DNA of 64,000 bases from Stemphylium vesicarium. Taxonomy: Eukaryota > Ascomycota > Dothideomycetes > Pleosporales > Pleosporaceae. Each line of letters opens with the position of its first letter. Position 1 is the stretch's first letter. A program made the translations under genes and the position numbers. The notes below the pieces were generated by a model, which saw only the letters and a list, made by a program, of their open reading frames with translations, did no database searches and was not told the DNA's origin. Below are positions 33,544 to 44,983 of this stretch, in pieces. Location: NCBI GenBank assembly GCA_004380135.1, contig QXCR01000001.1, positions 186,001 through 250,000 of the forward strand. The letters run 5' to 3'.

Positions 33544-34764
33544 TTACATGTGCTGGGGGTGGAGATATTGGTTGTGGAAGTATTGCCCTTGCTGCTGTGC
33601 TCCGGGATGATCCGATGTAGGAGTGGCAGGGTACATAGAAGCAGGTTGAGACTTGACGACATGACCGTACGTAAACTGCTCGCCTTCAGGAGTGATAGGC
33701 GGAGTCAGGCACCCGTTGTGCATAACAGAAGCGTATGGGTTCTTGTTAGGCGTTCGGGGACCAAAAGCTTCGGAGGCAGGCTTGGGCTCGTCAATGACGA
33801 CGGTCGGGGGTGGTGTTGGCGGGGCTGCTTGTCGGCGCGCAATCTGTGCCTGTCGCTGCAAGAATTCATCTACGGTGGCGGATACAGTTGACAAGTGCAT
33901 AGAGGCGTACTTGCGGGAGAGTACAGGAGATGGCTGGTACAGGTGGTTGGATAGACCAATCACTGTCTGGGGGTCGTAGGCGCCAGACCAGTCGGTGTTC
34001 CTTGCCTGGGGTCGGGAGAGAACACACCTAGCGAGGGCAAGAGCAGACCGGGCGAGGACCGATGGCCGGGTGGAGACGAATTCCTTGTGGAAGAGAGCGA
34101 TTTCGGCGATGTAGAGTGTCATGTGCTCTACTTCGGCATCGTAGGGAGCCTCCGAAAGGGCGATCTGGAGGAAAGCGTCCACAGTGGTGTGGCCGATGAC
34201 CCAGTTGAGGGTTTGCAGAACATGCCACTCCATCTGGGTGAACATCTCATCATCATACAAAGAGCAGCACATAGACTTGAGCTCCCGTACGGTGGGTACA
34301 CGGTCCTTTTTGTCGCCGTACTTAGCAGCAATGAGGAGAGCGGCGCAGCCGACGAGCTGGTAGTGGCGCTTGTACACAACACGGCGAGAGCAGTAGCGAT
34401 CGAGAAGGTTGACAGCAAGGAACAGAGTCTCAGGCAGTAGTTGGAATGCAGCATGAGCTTCTACCAAAAAGTCGAGCAGATAAGGGCGCATGAACCATTG
34501 GATCTCGGTCTGGATGTCGATGGAGTTGACATCGGGAAGTGTTTGTGACTCCATATGGATCATATGCTGCATAATGTCCTCTTGGTATTCATCAGCCGTC
34601 ATCCTCGAAAGCTCCTCAGCGATAGCCCGTTGCTGCATCTTGGACACTGCTCGATGCCTTTCTCTGGCTTCAGCCCGCATGGCATAAATGCCATCATCGT
34701 GGGACTCCACAAAGTACGAGTCGCACTGGCCGTAGCGTGATTGTTGTTGTTGTTGGTACGCCAT
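33544..34764 (-). CDS. G1/S-specific cyclin (Cln/Puc1 type)
   Basis: Single exon, 406 residues, starting with a Gln run (MAYQQQQQ). It should bind and activate the Cdc28/Cdk1 kinase at the G1-S transition. The cyclin box runs from about residue 85 to 220. It has the MRPYLLDFLVEAHAAFQLLP helix, the Cln-type LFLAVNLLDRYCSRRVVYKR block, the AALLIAAKYGDKK helix and the FTQMEWHVLQTLNW helix, followed by a second cyclin fold up to about residue 290. The C-terminus is Pro/Thr rich with TPP and SP sites (LTPPITPEGE, PATPTSDHP), typical of cyclin destruction regions. Overall it resembles filamentous-fungal G1 cyclins (Aspergillus PucA, yeast Cln3/Cln1) more than B-type cyclins. A long region without other genes lies upstream. 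Confidence 0.92.
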   Translation of the reverse strand: MAYQQQQQSRYGQCDSYFVESHDDGIYAMRAEARERHRAVSKMQQRAIAEELSRMTADEYQEDIMQHMIHMESQTLPDVNSIDIQTEIQWFMRPYLLDFLVEAHAAFQLLPETLFLAVNLLDRYCSRRVVYKRHYQLVGCAALLIAAKYGDKKDRVPTVRELKSMCCSLYDDEMFTQMEWHVLQTLNWVIGHTTVDAFLQIALSEAPYDAEVEHMTLYIAEIALFHKEFVSTRPSVLARSALALARCVLSRPQARNTDWSGAYDPQTVIGLSNHLYQPSPVLSRKYASMHLSTVSATVDEFLQRQAQIARRQAAPPTPPPTVVIDEPKPASEAFGPRTPNKNPYASVMHNGCLTPPITPEGEQFTYGHVVKSQPASMYPATPTSDHPGAQQQGQYFHNQYLHPQHM

Positions 34765-37682
34765 TGTGATATTGCTGTTCTAGGTCGAGATGATATTCGT
34801 CAGGTCTCCGGGATAGACGTGGTAATTGAATGAGTGGATGGCTTGAAGAGATAAGCCGGATTATGAAGTGGTAGCCTGCGGGGCAGCAGATGTAGAGACT
34901 GTAATTAGTTGGTGCTAAAAGGGTCTGTAGTTCAGGTTCTTCAAATGCGGAAGTAACGGGAACAGGTTATAGTAGACAGAGCCTGTGACGGTGATGTTAG
35001 CGGGCGACTGAATCAAGGTCTGGAAGAGGGTTCATACCCTTGTAAAATTAATACGATTATGTTAGCGAGCGAAAGACGTGTGAAGACACGAGAAAGACAG
35101 CAGAAATAGTCGAAGAGGGCGAGTTCCTTGCTAATGGCATCCAGAAAGCAAAGTGTGATTGAATGGGGTCTCGAGATGGGGCAGAGCACGAGCTAACGAG
35201 TCCGCCGGGCTAATTGCAAGTCGCCGAAAGATGGAACGTAGATTCGGTCTTTGCGGCACTGGTGATTCTGGTGCAGCTGGTGGCGGACAGTCTATGCAAA
35301 TGATTGTCAGCAATTGTTCTCAACACATGGTGGGTTCCGCAGGGAAGCAGGTCAAAGTGAAAAAGTGTCCCGGCTGTCAGAGGTGGCTGTGTCACATGGC
35401 GTTGGGCGCGTAGGCCGTGCGTTCGCCAGGGTCGTGGAGCGACTTTCGGTGAAGCGTCGTTGTTGTCGGATGGTGTCATGTATAAGGGTGTCGGTGAGCA
35501 GAGCGGCAGTCGGGACCCTGTGCAGAGCGAACACCTCTCCGATACCTTCCCCGACCATTGTTGCACAACAGCAAGCTTCTATTCTACGGGCGCATTGCAA
35601 TCGCTGATTGTCGGACGGTGGGATATGTAGGATCGGTGCACGTATGTTGTCGAGGCGGAGTAAATTGGGATTGCCGAGGCGGTATCCATGTGGTACATGT
35701 CGAAGGAAAGAGCAACACGCACGTCTTGTGTGCAATTGAACGTCCTTGTCTGGCACATCTGCTTTCGGCAGTCTGACGACTTGACACCACGAGCCTCATC
35801 CATCTAGGAATGGTCCTTCGCCAACATCCTTCCGGCACTTGCTCCAACAATGGCATCTTCTGACCGAGGGTCCCCGAGGTCCATATCTTCCTAGTCGGTC
35901 AGGTACAGGCGGCATTCCTTGGGGTGAGTAGGCATCAATTCATCCCACGACTGGCCGGAACGTCCGGAGCTAAGAAAGAGAAGCTGTCTGACCTACCGAG
36001 ATGAGAGCCCAGTTGTCACACGCGAGGCTGGTGGTACAGGAGTCTAGGGTGACGACTGTATGCGGAGCGAAGGACTAGAGTACAGCGAGTATCTCTACGT
36101 CCAGCGAGAGACGAGGTAGGGAGTCGGTGGTGAATGAGGGTTGAAGGTACAGGGAGTCTGATACTCTTCACGAACCTATTCGAGGAGAGACGGCGGTCGG
36201 GTGTAGGTGACCGAGAGCAGGAGATGAGGAGTTTTATGGAAAGATAAGGAGCCGAAACACTCAGCACCACATCAGATCCAAGACTTCTCCGTGCTCGACC
36301 GTAATGAAAGAGAAGGTATGAGAGGAGGGTGAGGAGGTGAGAGGAGAGCACGATACAGACGGACGTAGCTTCGAGAAAACGACTGGGCGAGCAAGGCCTA
36401 GGAGGTTGAGGCTAACCAAATCCGATACACGGCAGCTTGTACAGCATGGGAACAGGGAACCTCATACGCCCCCAGCGCCCAGCCAACCGATGCATGTTCC
36501 GCCGCCGTCGTGCCCCCATTGTGGATCAACCATGGCGTTTTTGCGTCTGGGAAGCTTCGTCCAGGAACACGCTCATTGAACGCGTCCTAGTCCCGTATCT
36601 TCCGCAAATATCACCACTGTCGTTGCTTCCGCTCGCTGTCGCGCGCACCCGCTGCCGTGCACGCGCCACAGCCTCACATGCACCGCAGCGACGCCCTCTC
36701 CCTGCCTGACGGCCGCGTAGGACTGACTCCCTCGCGCCTCGCACCAATACTGGCCGCTGCAGTTGCTTGTTCTCAACGCGTTTGGGCTGCGCGGGCGAGC
36801 GACGGCCTGAGCTCAGCGGTGGCTGCAATCTGAGCCTGTCCCCGCTCGAATCAGAGCCCTGCTGCAGCTCCGGTGAGGCCACTCATGCAGCTATACCAGG
36901 TTGCAGCGTAGCCTGCGATCGCTGTCCAATGCGTCCCTCGCCTGCGCACAGGAAAGAACTTGCTTTGGACACGGCCAAGACCTGCATATGGTATTGTGGC
37001 CGGCGCACTCGCTGTTTGCATTCAACCCTCCATGCCTGCAACCAGACGACCAGAGTCGTGGTTCCCCTGACATACTTTGCGTAGCAGAGTTTAGGCCACC
37101 GCCAAGCGGGGGGTCCTTTGATCCCACATCGTCATAATTTTACCATTGATTAGACTCTGTAATGCTCCTCCTTTTATTCGGCCGGACTAAGACTGCAAAA
37201 GAAGCCTCTCGGCACGTTGCATCCTTGTCACGCGTCGCACCGCCGGCACCGCCTAGCTATGCTTTGGTGGTGCCCTCGAGAATGACTTCACGTTCCACAT
37301 GCCCACCCCTCACAATCTCAGGAGTGAAAAATATATCGGGGACCCTTAGCAGCGACCACAATCACTCAACGCCACGCTCGCATTCCTTCGCCTGCCCAAA
37401 GACCTGACTTGGACATTCCTGGAGCCCAAGACGCGACCGTTGGGCCCATCGTTTGGTGGTGCTTTGAGATAGTCTTTGGTGTTTCGCCGTGCTTAGGAAG
37501 CCCTCAGTCGCAGCTTCTAGCGCCTGCAGCCCGGGAGTCCACGCGTTTGGGAACAATCTACTAGCAACGCGTGTCTGGACCTAACATAGTTCATGAAATT
37601 GCCAATCATGCTACTGTGGCCGAGTCCGTAGGCTCTAGCACGCCTCCACTTCAAACTTCTTGACAATCCGCTTTAGACCTTC
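34765..37682. other. Long gene-poor region upstream of the G1 cyclin
   Basis: About 2.9 kb without a supported gene. The first 270 bases upstream of the cyclin ATG contain no ATG on the coding strand. The first one met starts a 12-codon upstream frame (35035-34997). Long open frames on either strand around 35350-36900 lack recognisable protein sequence. From about 37400 plus-strand coding character may begin, leading into the decayed gene. Confidence 0.45.
34997..35035 (-). other. Short upstream open reading frame before the cyclin gene
   Basis: ATG at 35035 and TAA at 34997-34999 encode 12 residues (MNPLPDLDSVAR), 271 bases upstream of the cyclin ATG on the same strand. It matters only if the transcript starts further upstream; yeast CLN3 carries a regulatory upstream frame, so the arrangement is suggestive. 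Confidence 0.3.
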
Positions 37683-39742
37683 CCTTGCTCGACTGCGCGT
37701 GGCGGAGTTGATTAATCGGGGGCGGCACCCTCACACAACGTCCTGGTCGCGCCGCATGCAAAGGCATCACTTGTGACAGCGGTTATAGCAAGCAACGATT
37801 GACTTGATGCCCTGAATGCGGAAGGTAGACACTTCCACCATGCATGCGCCGTCTTCACCACAGAATTATGTGGACTGCGGCTCCTAACGTTAGGCGAACG
37901 TAAGTTCTGCGCGGCTGCATCAGCGAGTGTCAATCGCCTCGAGGTCCTGCAAGCATATTCGGCCGTACTCCACACATCTGACATGAACGTCTTGATGATC
38001 CTCTTCGAACCCGTGATAGCGTTCTTTGAATGACTTGCTGGTGCTTGGCTGACACACCTAATACACCTGTCAGATACGAGGCTCACCATTGCAGCACAGG
38101 AACTTGCGGCGTTTCGCAGCCCGCTGGATAGTCATGGAGTGGTTCGGCTTCGGATATTGAAATGCACATGGACCCATCATGTCGCCATGACGGGTCTTAG
38201 CGTGATCTTTCGCGTTCATCATATGCGTGAGAAAAAGCACGAATGAACGCGTCTACTCCGCATTCAAGACCCTAAGAGTCTTGCATCAGCTCGTCGCCGC
38301 AGCTAGTAGCCAGCCGACATCCGCAACCGTATTGTAGCCAGCCACCACTGCACCTCAGCACGTCCAGGATCCAGAGATTATGTCACAGTCGCGAGCAAAA
38401 CGCGTCTTAAAGTGCCTGAGCTGTGCGCACGCGACCCCAAGGATCCAGGCTATTTTGCGATCTTACTCCGTGCACACCTTCAGAGCTGCCTCGGTCGGAC
38501 AATCTCACGGCGTAGGACTGGCCTCAAGTGGGCCGATCTTCATGACCAGCTCACTACGAGCAAATTTGTTCTGACTTTTCTTGACCAAGCGGAGCTTTTT
38601 GAAGAGAATGATGGTCGGTATGACAAGACGTTAACTGCTTTCCCCAGCAACGATGCACCGAGGCCTGCAGAACCGTGACCGGGTGATGCGGGCGACTCGT
38701 CATAGAAGGATCCCGAACTCTCAGCTCTGTCGCTTAAAGGCGTTACCTGGCCACCGCATGCACTTGTCAAAAGATCTGTGCATGCTCGCACGACGGACGA
38801 TGAGCAAACTTTTCAACTGTCCCGGGACGTGGCTGCGGAGAACGCGCTGCATGTTTCAATACTCAGCATCCGCCCTTCTGCATCGATCAACGTGAGTAGA
38901 AACACTCATCTGTTGCAACCGGACTTTCCAGACGGCATCACTGCCTCGTGTTCCACGGATGATGAAGCCGGCCGCAATAACGCTTACCATTACATACCCC
39001 GCCCGACGGTCCAAGCGCTGGCCTTGACGTTTCCAAGGTTCGCCCTTTGCTTCATCGCGGGATCATCACGATAACGTCTGAAAGCGTGTCTTGGACGCTA
39101 CAAACCCCTTAGACGTTCGCGTGGGACGCGTACCGTGTACGCGCAGATTTATACTTCACAGACCACTACCGTCAAGCATCATGAAACACATCGGGAATGA
39201 CGAGACGATGACCAACATGAGGCGTTCATCCCGACTCAGGCCGGCGGCACCTGGCGCTTCCCACATGTGACTGATCCTGCGCAAATTCATCACCGCTCAA
39301 GCCAGCCCCTGGAGATCTTAATGTTACCCTTGTTGCGCAATCACTATTCTACGATACCTCGGGCTAGCCCAAAGTCTTCTCACATCGGTCCTCAACAGTG
39401 CTATCAGTTCCTCGCAACACAACGATGATATCGGGCGCCCCGCCTGCATCAAGAATTATTGTTTCCGATGTGCATCAAGCCACCAACGCTTCCACAGCAA
39501 CGGTTCTACCATGACGTTCGTGTGGATGCATTGAGTTTCGCCCGCCTGTGGGACCAGCGAGGCTAATTTTGACTCGCGTAAAATAGTCAGGAGGAATCTC
39601 GAACACATGGCTTTTGGAAGGTGTTGACGAGGCGTCTGGAACGCCTGACTACACATTCAATAGTGCCACAAGTGGTTCTCAGACAAAGCGATCAGCTTTC
39701 AGTCATGCAAGTCCAAACAGCTTGAGCTTTCGTAGTAGTTAA
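37683..39742 (+). pseudogene. Decayed protein-coding gene, identity unknown
   Basis: One plus-strand frame reads like protein from about 37683 to 39072, interrupted only by TAA 37713, TGA 37800, TGA 38031, TGA 38244, TAG 38304, TAG 38307, TGA 38676 and TAG 38703. Protein-like stretches include LNAEGRHFHHACAVFTTELC, VLQAYSAVLHTSDMNVLMIL, THLIHLSDTRLTIAAQELAA, GVVRLRILKC, and WADLHDQLTTSKFVLTFLDQ. After about 39075 sense moves to another frame (ITSESVSWTLQTP, WDAYRVRADLYFTDHY). It then continues in a third frame (VSDVHQATNASTATVLP, GGISNTWLLEGVDEASGTPD) that ends at a TAA at 39740-39742. Each stop is one C-to-T change from CAA, CAG or CGA. The original protein may have been over 600 residues. 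I recognise no family. Introns could explain some of the frame changes. Confidence 0.5.
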
Positions 39743-40545
39743 CCTGGCCATGACATTATTGCCACAAATAGCCTAGAAGTCATGGCCCCGGATATGAAAT
39801 GGGGGGCTGTTGCAGGCTGCTTATGGTATATGAGTAAAGGCTGGCCCCCACAAGGAGGTTCCTGCATTTCTGCAGATAAGTCGTATCATTGATACCCACG
39901 GGTTATTTTCCTCGGCTCGAACTGATGCAGGCTGGTCATGACAGAAGTATGTGCATCTCACTGTCGATAAACAATCACCCAACATCTGGTCCAGCTCGAA
40001 GCAGCAAGCAGATCGCTCAACCCTCGCATACCCCCAGCCATATGTGTATAGTGTAGCAGATTCTCTCCCATCTATCTATGAGGAGCCGGCCGTCAAATTA
40101 GCGACATAGGGTGTTCGCCGGAGCATCATGCGGATTCTGATCTTGGTAAAGGGTGGTCGGAAGGATGAAGCGTGAAGGGGCGGCTCATTGGGTTCGGGGG
40201 CATATTTCGAGAGACTGGAGCCGTTTATCAGTAATCTAAAACTTAATCATTTCAAAGATTGTATCCTTTGAGGCGATCGTGTCTTGCGGAGGCGATTCAA
40301 TTCAGGCGTATCGTGCTGCAGCCGCGGAGGTGGTGCGGCGGTCGTCAATATCTCGGAGAAACCCTGCCCGAGCTCCGGTCGGACCCACCGAAAAGTCAAA
40401 GTCGTCCTGCCAAGAGTTCGAGAGAACTTCGCGAACGAGCTCTTTCGTCACAATGAGTGTAGTATCTTGATACTAGCGCTCGGTTCATTCACTTGCGCGC
40501 AGCTTCGGATATACTGTGGGCTCCATCAGCCTCTCAAAATCCGCC
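39743..40545. other. Intergenic region upstream of UTP4
   Basis: No gene is seen. A 5-codon upstream frame (ATG at 40453, TGA ending 40470) lies 75 bases before the UTP4 ATG. Confidence 0.45.
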
Positions 40546-43334
40546 ATGGATATTCACCGATCTCGTTTTGTGCCTTACCCGCCATCTGCCATCAACGCGC
40601 TCGCCTTCTCGCATCCCGAAGCTGAACACGGACAGCACGATCCCGAGTCCCTGCGGCTTTCTATTGGGCGCGCAAACGGAAACATCGAAATATGGAACCC
40701 TACGAATGGATCCTGGCTCCAAGAGAAGGTCTTTTATGGCGGTAAAGACAGGAGCGTTGAAGGACTGGCTTGGACTCAGGAGCCAGATGAGCGCGATGCG
40801 CAAGGCAAGGTAGTCCCGGGTCGCCTGCGTCTTTTCAGCATCGGATACTCGAGCAGCGTCACAGAATGGGATCTCACTACAGGCCTTCCCGCGCGTCATT
40901 CAAACGGCAACCACAGTGAAGTCTGGTGCTTTGCGGCCCAGCCCAGGCAAAAGTATATGTCCAAGGGGGCTTCAGGCGATGAGAGCGGAATGCGACAAAA
41001 GCTCGTCGCGGGTTGCGCGGACGGAACCATCGTCCTACTGTCTACCGAAGACAACGACCTTACTTTCGAGCGCTTCGTCTCCCGCGCTACGAACAAGAAG
41101 GCGCGCGCCCTAAGCATCACCTACAAGGACCAGAACACAGTTCTCGCTGGTTTCGCGGATAGTATGATCCGGGTATTCGACACCAGAAACGGTAACGTGA
41201 TCAGGAACATCTCGTTAGGAAGCGGCCCTCACGGCGGTCCAAAGGAAATCCTGGTATGGAAGGTCAAATGCCTTTCGAATGGCGACTTTGTGTCAGGAGA
41301 CTCTACTGGCGATATCCGAATTTACAGCGGCAAGAACTACAGTCAGACGCAAAGGATATCTGGGCACGAAGCGGACGTACTCGATCTTGCCGTGACCCGC
41401 GACGGGTCCAGCATCTTCAGTGCAGGTATGGATCGCCGTACCTGCTTCTACACGAGCAAGAAGGGTCAGGCTCAGGGACAGAGTGGAAAGTGGCGAAAGG
41501 TGTCTCATCAAAGACACCACGAACATGATGTCAAGGCTATGGCAACATACGAAGGCAACAAGCTCAGCGTTGTCGTCTCTGGAGGTAAGAAACACCTACT
41601 ACATACTAAGTTTCACGGCTAACGCATGTGCGTCTAGGTATTGACACTCAACCAATCGTTGTGCCCATTCGTCAGTTCGGAAAGGAGCTTAGTCGCAGCC
41701 TCCCATCTTTACCTCCCACTCCCCCCATGGCGAGCGCACCGGATGCAAGGTTGCTAGTCAGCTGGTGGAATACAGAAGTCCGGATATGGCGGGTCAAGCC
41801 CCAGGACGACGGCACAGAGAAGCCAAAGGTGGTTGCGCGCCTCGCACTTCAGGGAGAGGAGAACATTATATCGGCCTCAATCTCTCGAGACGGTGGGCTC
41901 CTTGCTGTTGCGACAGCCAGCACAGTCAAGCTCTTCCAGCTGTTGAACCCACAGGCTGGGGCTGGATCTGGACTCCGTGTACGGAAGCTAGACGTGCCTG
42001 CAATCGCGGGTGCAAAGGCTCTAAAAATGGCAGCGACCGGCAAATGGCTCGCAGCTATCCTGGCTACCGACGAAGTCCAGGTGATCAGAATCGTGCGGAC
42101 AGATGATCCTACAGACACGCCCCGCGCGCTTGAGAAAGTGCAACCCCTCCATCGTCTTGATCGCGACACGACCACGAAGAACCCCCTTAGCGGCCCTTCA
42201 GGTGCTTATGAACGATCGATTGCACATGCAGACTTCTCAAAAGACGGAAACGTTTTCGCCGTTGTCGATTTGGCCGGTTATGTGGATACATGGGTCATTG
42301 AAGGGCATGAAGACACAACCGCTCCGGAAGTAGACATTGACGATTTAGCTCACGTCGCCGAGGAGAATGATGAGTCTGACGACGACGAGGAGACGAGCGA
42401 ACAAATCACATACCTAGGTCAGCATTGGACACGAAACCCTTCCGGTCATCTCCTTCCCCGATTAGACTCAACGCCCGTTTTGCTCTCTTTCCAACCCAGC
42501 TCGGAAGCTTCGAATCGACCAGAGCCCAATGGCAACCCCGCCGTGCACCCAACCAGGCACAACCCGCATCCTCAATCACATGAGCTACCTGCTGCAGACT
42601 ACAGGCTGTTATTGGTTTCCGCGGAACATCAGCTCTACCTGTTCGATGTCATGTCCGGTCGCTTGTCCGAGTGGTCGCGAAGAAACCCACCATCCAGCTA
42701 CCCGCGCGAGTACAAGCAGCTTGATCTCCCTGCAAAGGGCTGCGTCTGGGATGTTTCCGACTCTCAACAACGCATATGGTTGTATGGCGAGAAATGGCTC
42801 TTCATGTTCGACCTTACCAAAGACTTCCCCCTCTCTGACGCAGACCACACAGGCAAGAAGCGCAAGCGGGATGCCCTAAAGCACAACAGCGGTGCTGGTG
42901 ACGCAATCCCCCAGAAAGAAGCTCCAGTCACGAAGATGCGCAAGTTCCAGAGCGACGAGAGCGACAAAGCTGGGAGGCACAAGTGGGTCGACGTCAACGC
43001 TGTGGGCCGCAAGATCGATGCGGACGACGACGAAGATCTTGAGGACAGCAACCAACCGCTAGCGACCCTCCGTAGAAATACAACACAGGACGGCGAACAG
43101 CCCAATGGAGATGTAGAAGACCCCGCCGTCGCTGGAGGTGAAGTCGGAGAGGTGGAGCAACAGAGCAGTAAACGGAATGAGCCATGGTGGCATACCTTCA
43201 AGTATCGACCCATACTGGGCATTGTGCCCATCAGTGGGAACGATAGCTTCCATGCGCCTGAGGTGGTGCTTGTGGAAAGGCCAAGTTGGGATTTGGATCT
43301 TCCGCCCAGGTTTGTGGGCACGCATGAGCAGTGA
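40546..43334 (+). CDS. UTP4: U3 snoRNA-associated protein UTP4 (WD repeats)
   Basis: Two exons, 40546-41584 and 41638-43334, with a 53-nt intron (GTAAGA, branch CTAAC, TAG, phase 1). The product is 911 residues. UTP4 (cirhin in animals) is a tUTP-subcomplex member of the small-subunit processome, needed in the nucleolus for 18S rRNA maturation and rDNA transcription. The N-terminus (DIHRSRFVPYPPSAINALAF) and the order of WD repeats are characteristic: LSIGRANGNIEIWNP, FSIGYSSSVTEWDLTTG, AGCADGTIVLL, AGFADSMIRVFDTRNG, SGDSTGDIRIYSG and SAGMDRRTCFY. A second propeller follows (LVSWWNTEVRIWRV). An acidic insert (DESDDDEETSE) and a basic, NLS-like KKRKRD near residue 765 precede the conserved C-terminal YRPILGIVPI block. 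ATG choice: CCGCCATGG context and alignment with the usual N-terminus. Confidence 0.95.
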
Positions 43335-43885
43335 GAATAGAGTGTGTGTTGGGAGATCACAATGTGTGAATTCTTATAGTTGGCGAGATACCTAATCTTA
43401 TGCATTAAATCGTTTGTGTCTCAGAAACCATTCTTTGAGTTCCTTGGGTGGCCATGTTGTCGTGAGGATAGGTGGAGTAGCGTGCTCATATGTCGGTTTT
43501 GTTTATTAAATAGGATATGTCGCAGCAATCGGTGATGGTATACTAATACAGTCCACCGCAAAAGCACCTACCCTAGGCGGTTTGCGTTCATGGCGAAAGA
43601 AAGTACCAATATAATCACAGATCAAGGCAAAGCGGTGCAGGTTACTTCGTAGATTTATTCGTTCAAGCCTGTACCATCTGCTACAACACGATGATAAGCG
43701 AGAGAGATAATGATGTTGCTATGTAAGATAAAAAAACGCCGGTAGGGGGTATAAGCACCCAGACGAAAAAACCGAGATCCCACAAATGGTCATACAAGTC
43801 ATTACAGAGCCACCACATGCTCGACCTTATCCTTTCCATACCAACACACACTCTATCTATGCCGAACATCCAAGCCGCGTCGTAT
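43335..43885. other. Intergenic region between convergent genes
   Basis: 3' flanks of UTP4 (+) and the Sur7-type gene (-). AT-rich with a TTTATTAAATAGG string near 43500. No gene is seen. Confidence 0.4.
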
Positions 43886-44983
43886 TTAAACGCGCGACCT
43901 AAACGGCTCATAAGCCGTAGCACCCATCTGCGGCGTCTGCTTCTGGCTGCTGGGCCACTGCTGCATCTGGTGACCCTGCTGTCCACCAAAGGCCGGGCTA
44001 CCAACACGCTCATATGTATAGGGAGTCTTCTCGACTACCATCTTCTTATGCGAGCTCTTTCCGCTGCAGCAGCAGACGCTGATGAGCCAGAAGAAGCCAG
44101 AGCCAATGGAGAAGGCGACACCGATCCAGAGGGTAGATAGCATCTGCGAGCCCATGGATATATCGATGCTGTAAGGGTCGAGGGCGGTCTTGAAGACACC
44201 GGTCAGGGTACCGTACATGGCTGTGGCGGTTGCAGCAGCGGCGATGGCGAAGACGGTTTGGGCCTGAGGAGTTGCATGTTAGCATAGTCTCCATGATAGA
44301 TGAGGAAGGGTAGAAACTTACAGTAGAAACAATGGTAGTGATAAGACTACCCCACCTTGAGAAGATGGCGAAAAACCCAATGACAAACTCCGAGGCGGTC
44401 AGAACCAGAGTAATGACAAAAGCCCAGTTCATCCAGCCAGCAACCTTCTTGTATACGTTCATTCCGCTGTCGTACTTGTCGCCTAGCGCCTCTTGTATGC
44501 TCGTGCCGTTCATGTCCCACACCTTGAGAGGGTCAAAGTGGAACTGGAACTTGCGCGCTGAGCAGTATGTGATTGTCTCTTCGCCCGTCTGGTTGTTCTT
44601 GTCGCCCTCGCAGTAGGAGAAGAGACCGACTTGGTAGAAGTCCTTGAGCTCTTTCGAGTCGGCCTTGCCCTGTAGTGACTCGAGGAAACCGTTATTTGGG
44701 GTAAGGCCGTCGGGGAGTTTGTCGAGCACGGTATTGGAATCGAGTGTCATATTGCTTGTATCCGCCTGTTTCGTACTGTTAGAAAGACTGCTCTGTCGAA
44801 TTATAATGCAAGATTGGAGAGACGTACCTTGAAGAAGTACAGATCGCGCCCGGTCGCTGTCGCCGGTGCGTCGTTGCCCTTCCATGGGGTCTGACCCATC
44901 ATGACAATGATAAAGCATATTAAAGATGCGAGGGTAAGAAGCATAGGCGTGAGGATACACGCAAAACGCCCAACTTTGCCCAT
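43886..44983 (-). CDS. Sur7/PalI-family four-helix membrane protein
   Basis: Three exons: 44983-44828, 44765-44322 and 44263-43886. The introns are 62 and 58 nt, both phase 0, with donors GTACGT and GTAAGT. The product is 325 residues. Helix 1 is at residues 8-30 (ACILTPMLLTLASLICFIIV). A long extracellular loop with N-glycosylation-type sites (NMT, NQT, NGT) and the family pattern GLFSYCEG...ITYCSARKFQFHF follows. Helices 2-4 come next: MNWAFVITLVLTASEFVIGF, then a helix across intron 2 (LITTIVST, AQTVFAIAAAATA), then LSTLWIGVAFSIGSGFFWLI. It ends in a CCCSG motif and a cytosolic tail. Sur7/Fmp45/PalI proteins mark eisosome-like membrane domains or take part in ambient pH sensing. The sequence does not tell which role applies. 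Confidence 0.9.

Noticed and set aside
37712..38089. 125-codon minus-strand open frame
   Set aside because: The plus strand shows stronger protein-like continuity over the same bases and beyond, so the minus frame is treated as a shadow.
37683..39742. Heavy RIP of a transposon as explanation for the decayed gene
   Set aside because: The region is not strongly AT-rich and shows no transposon protein motif or terminal repeats; ordinary gene decay fits better.
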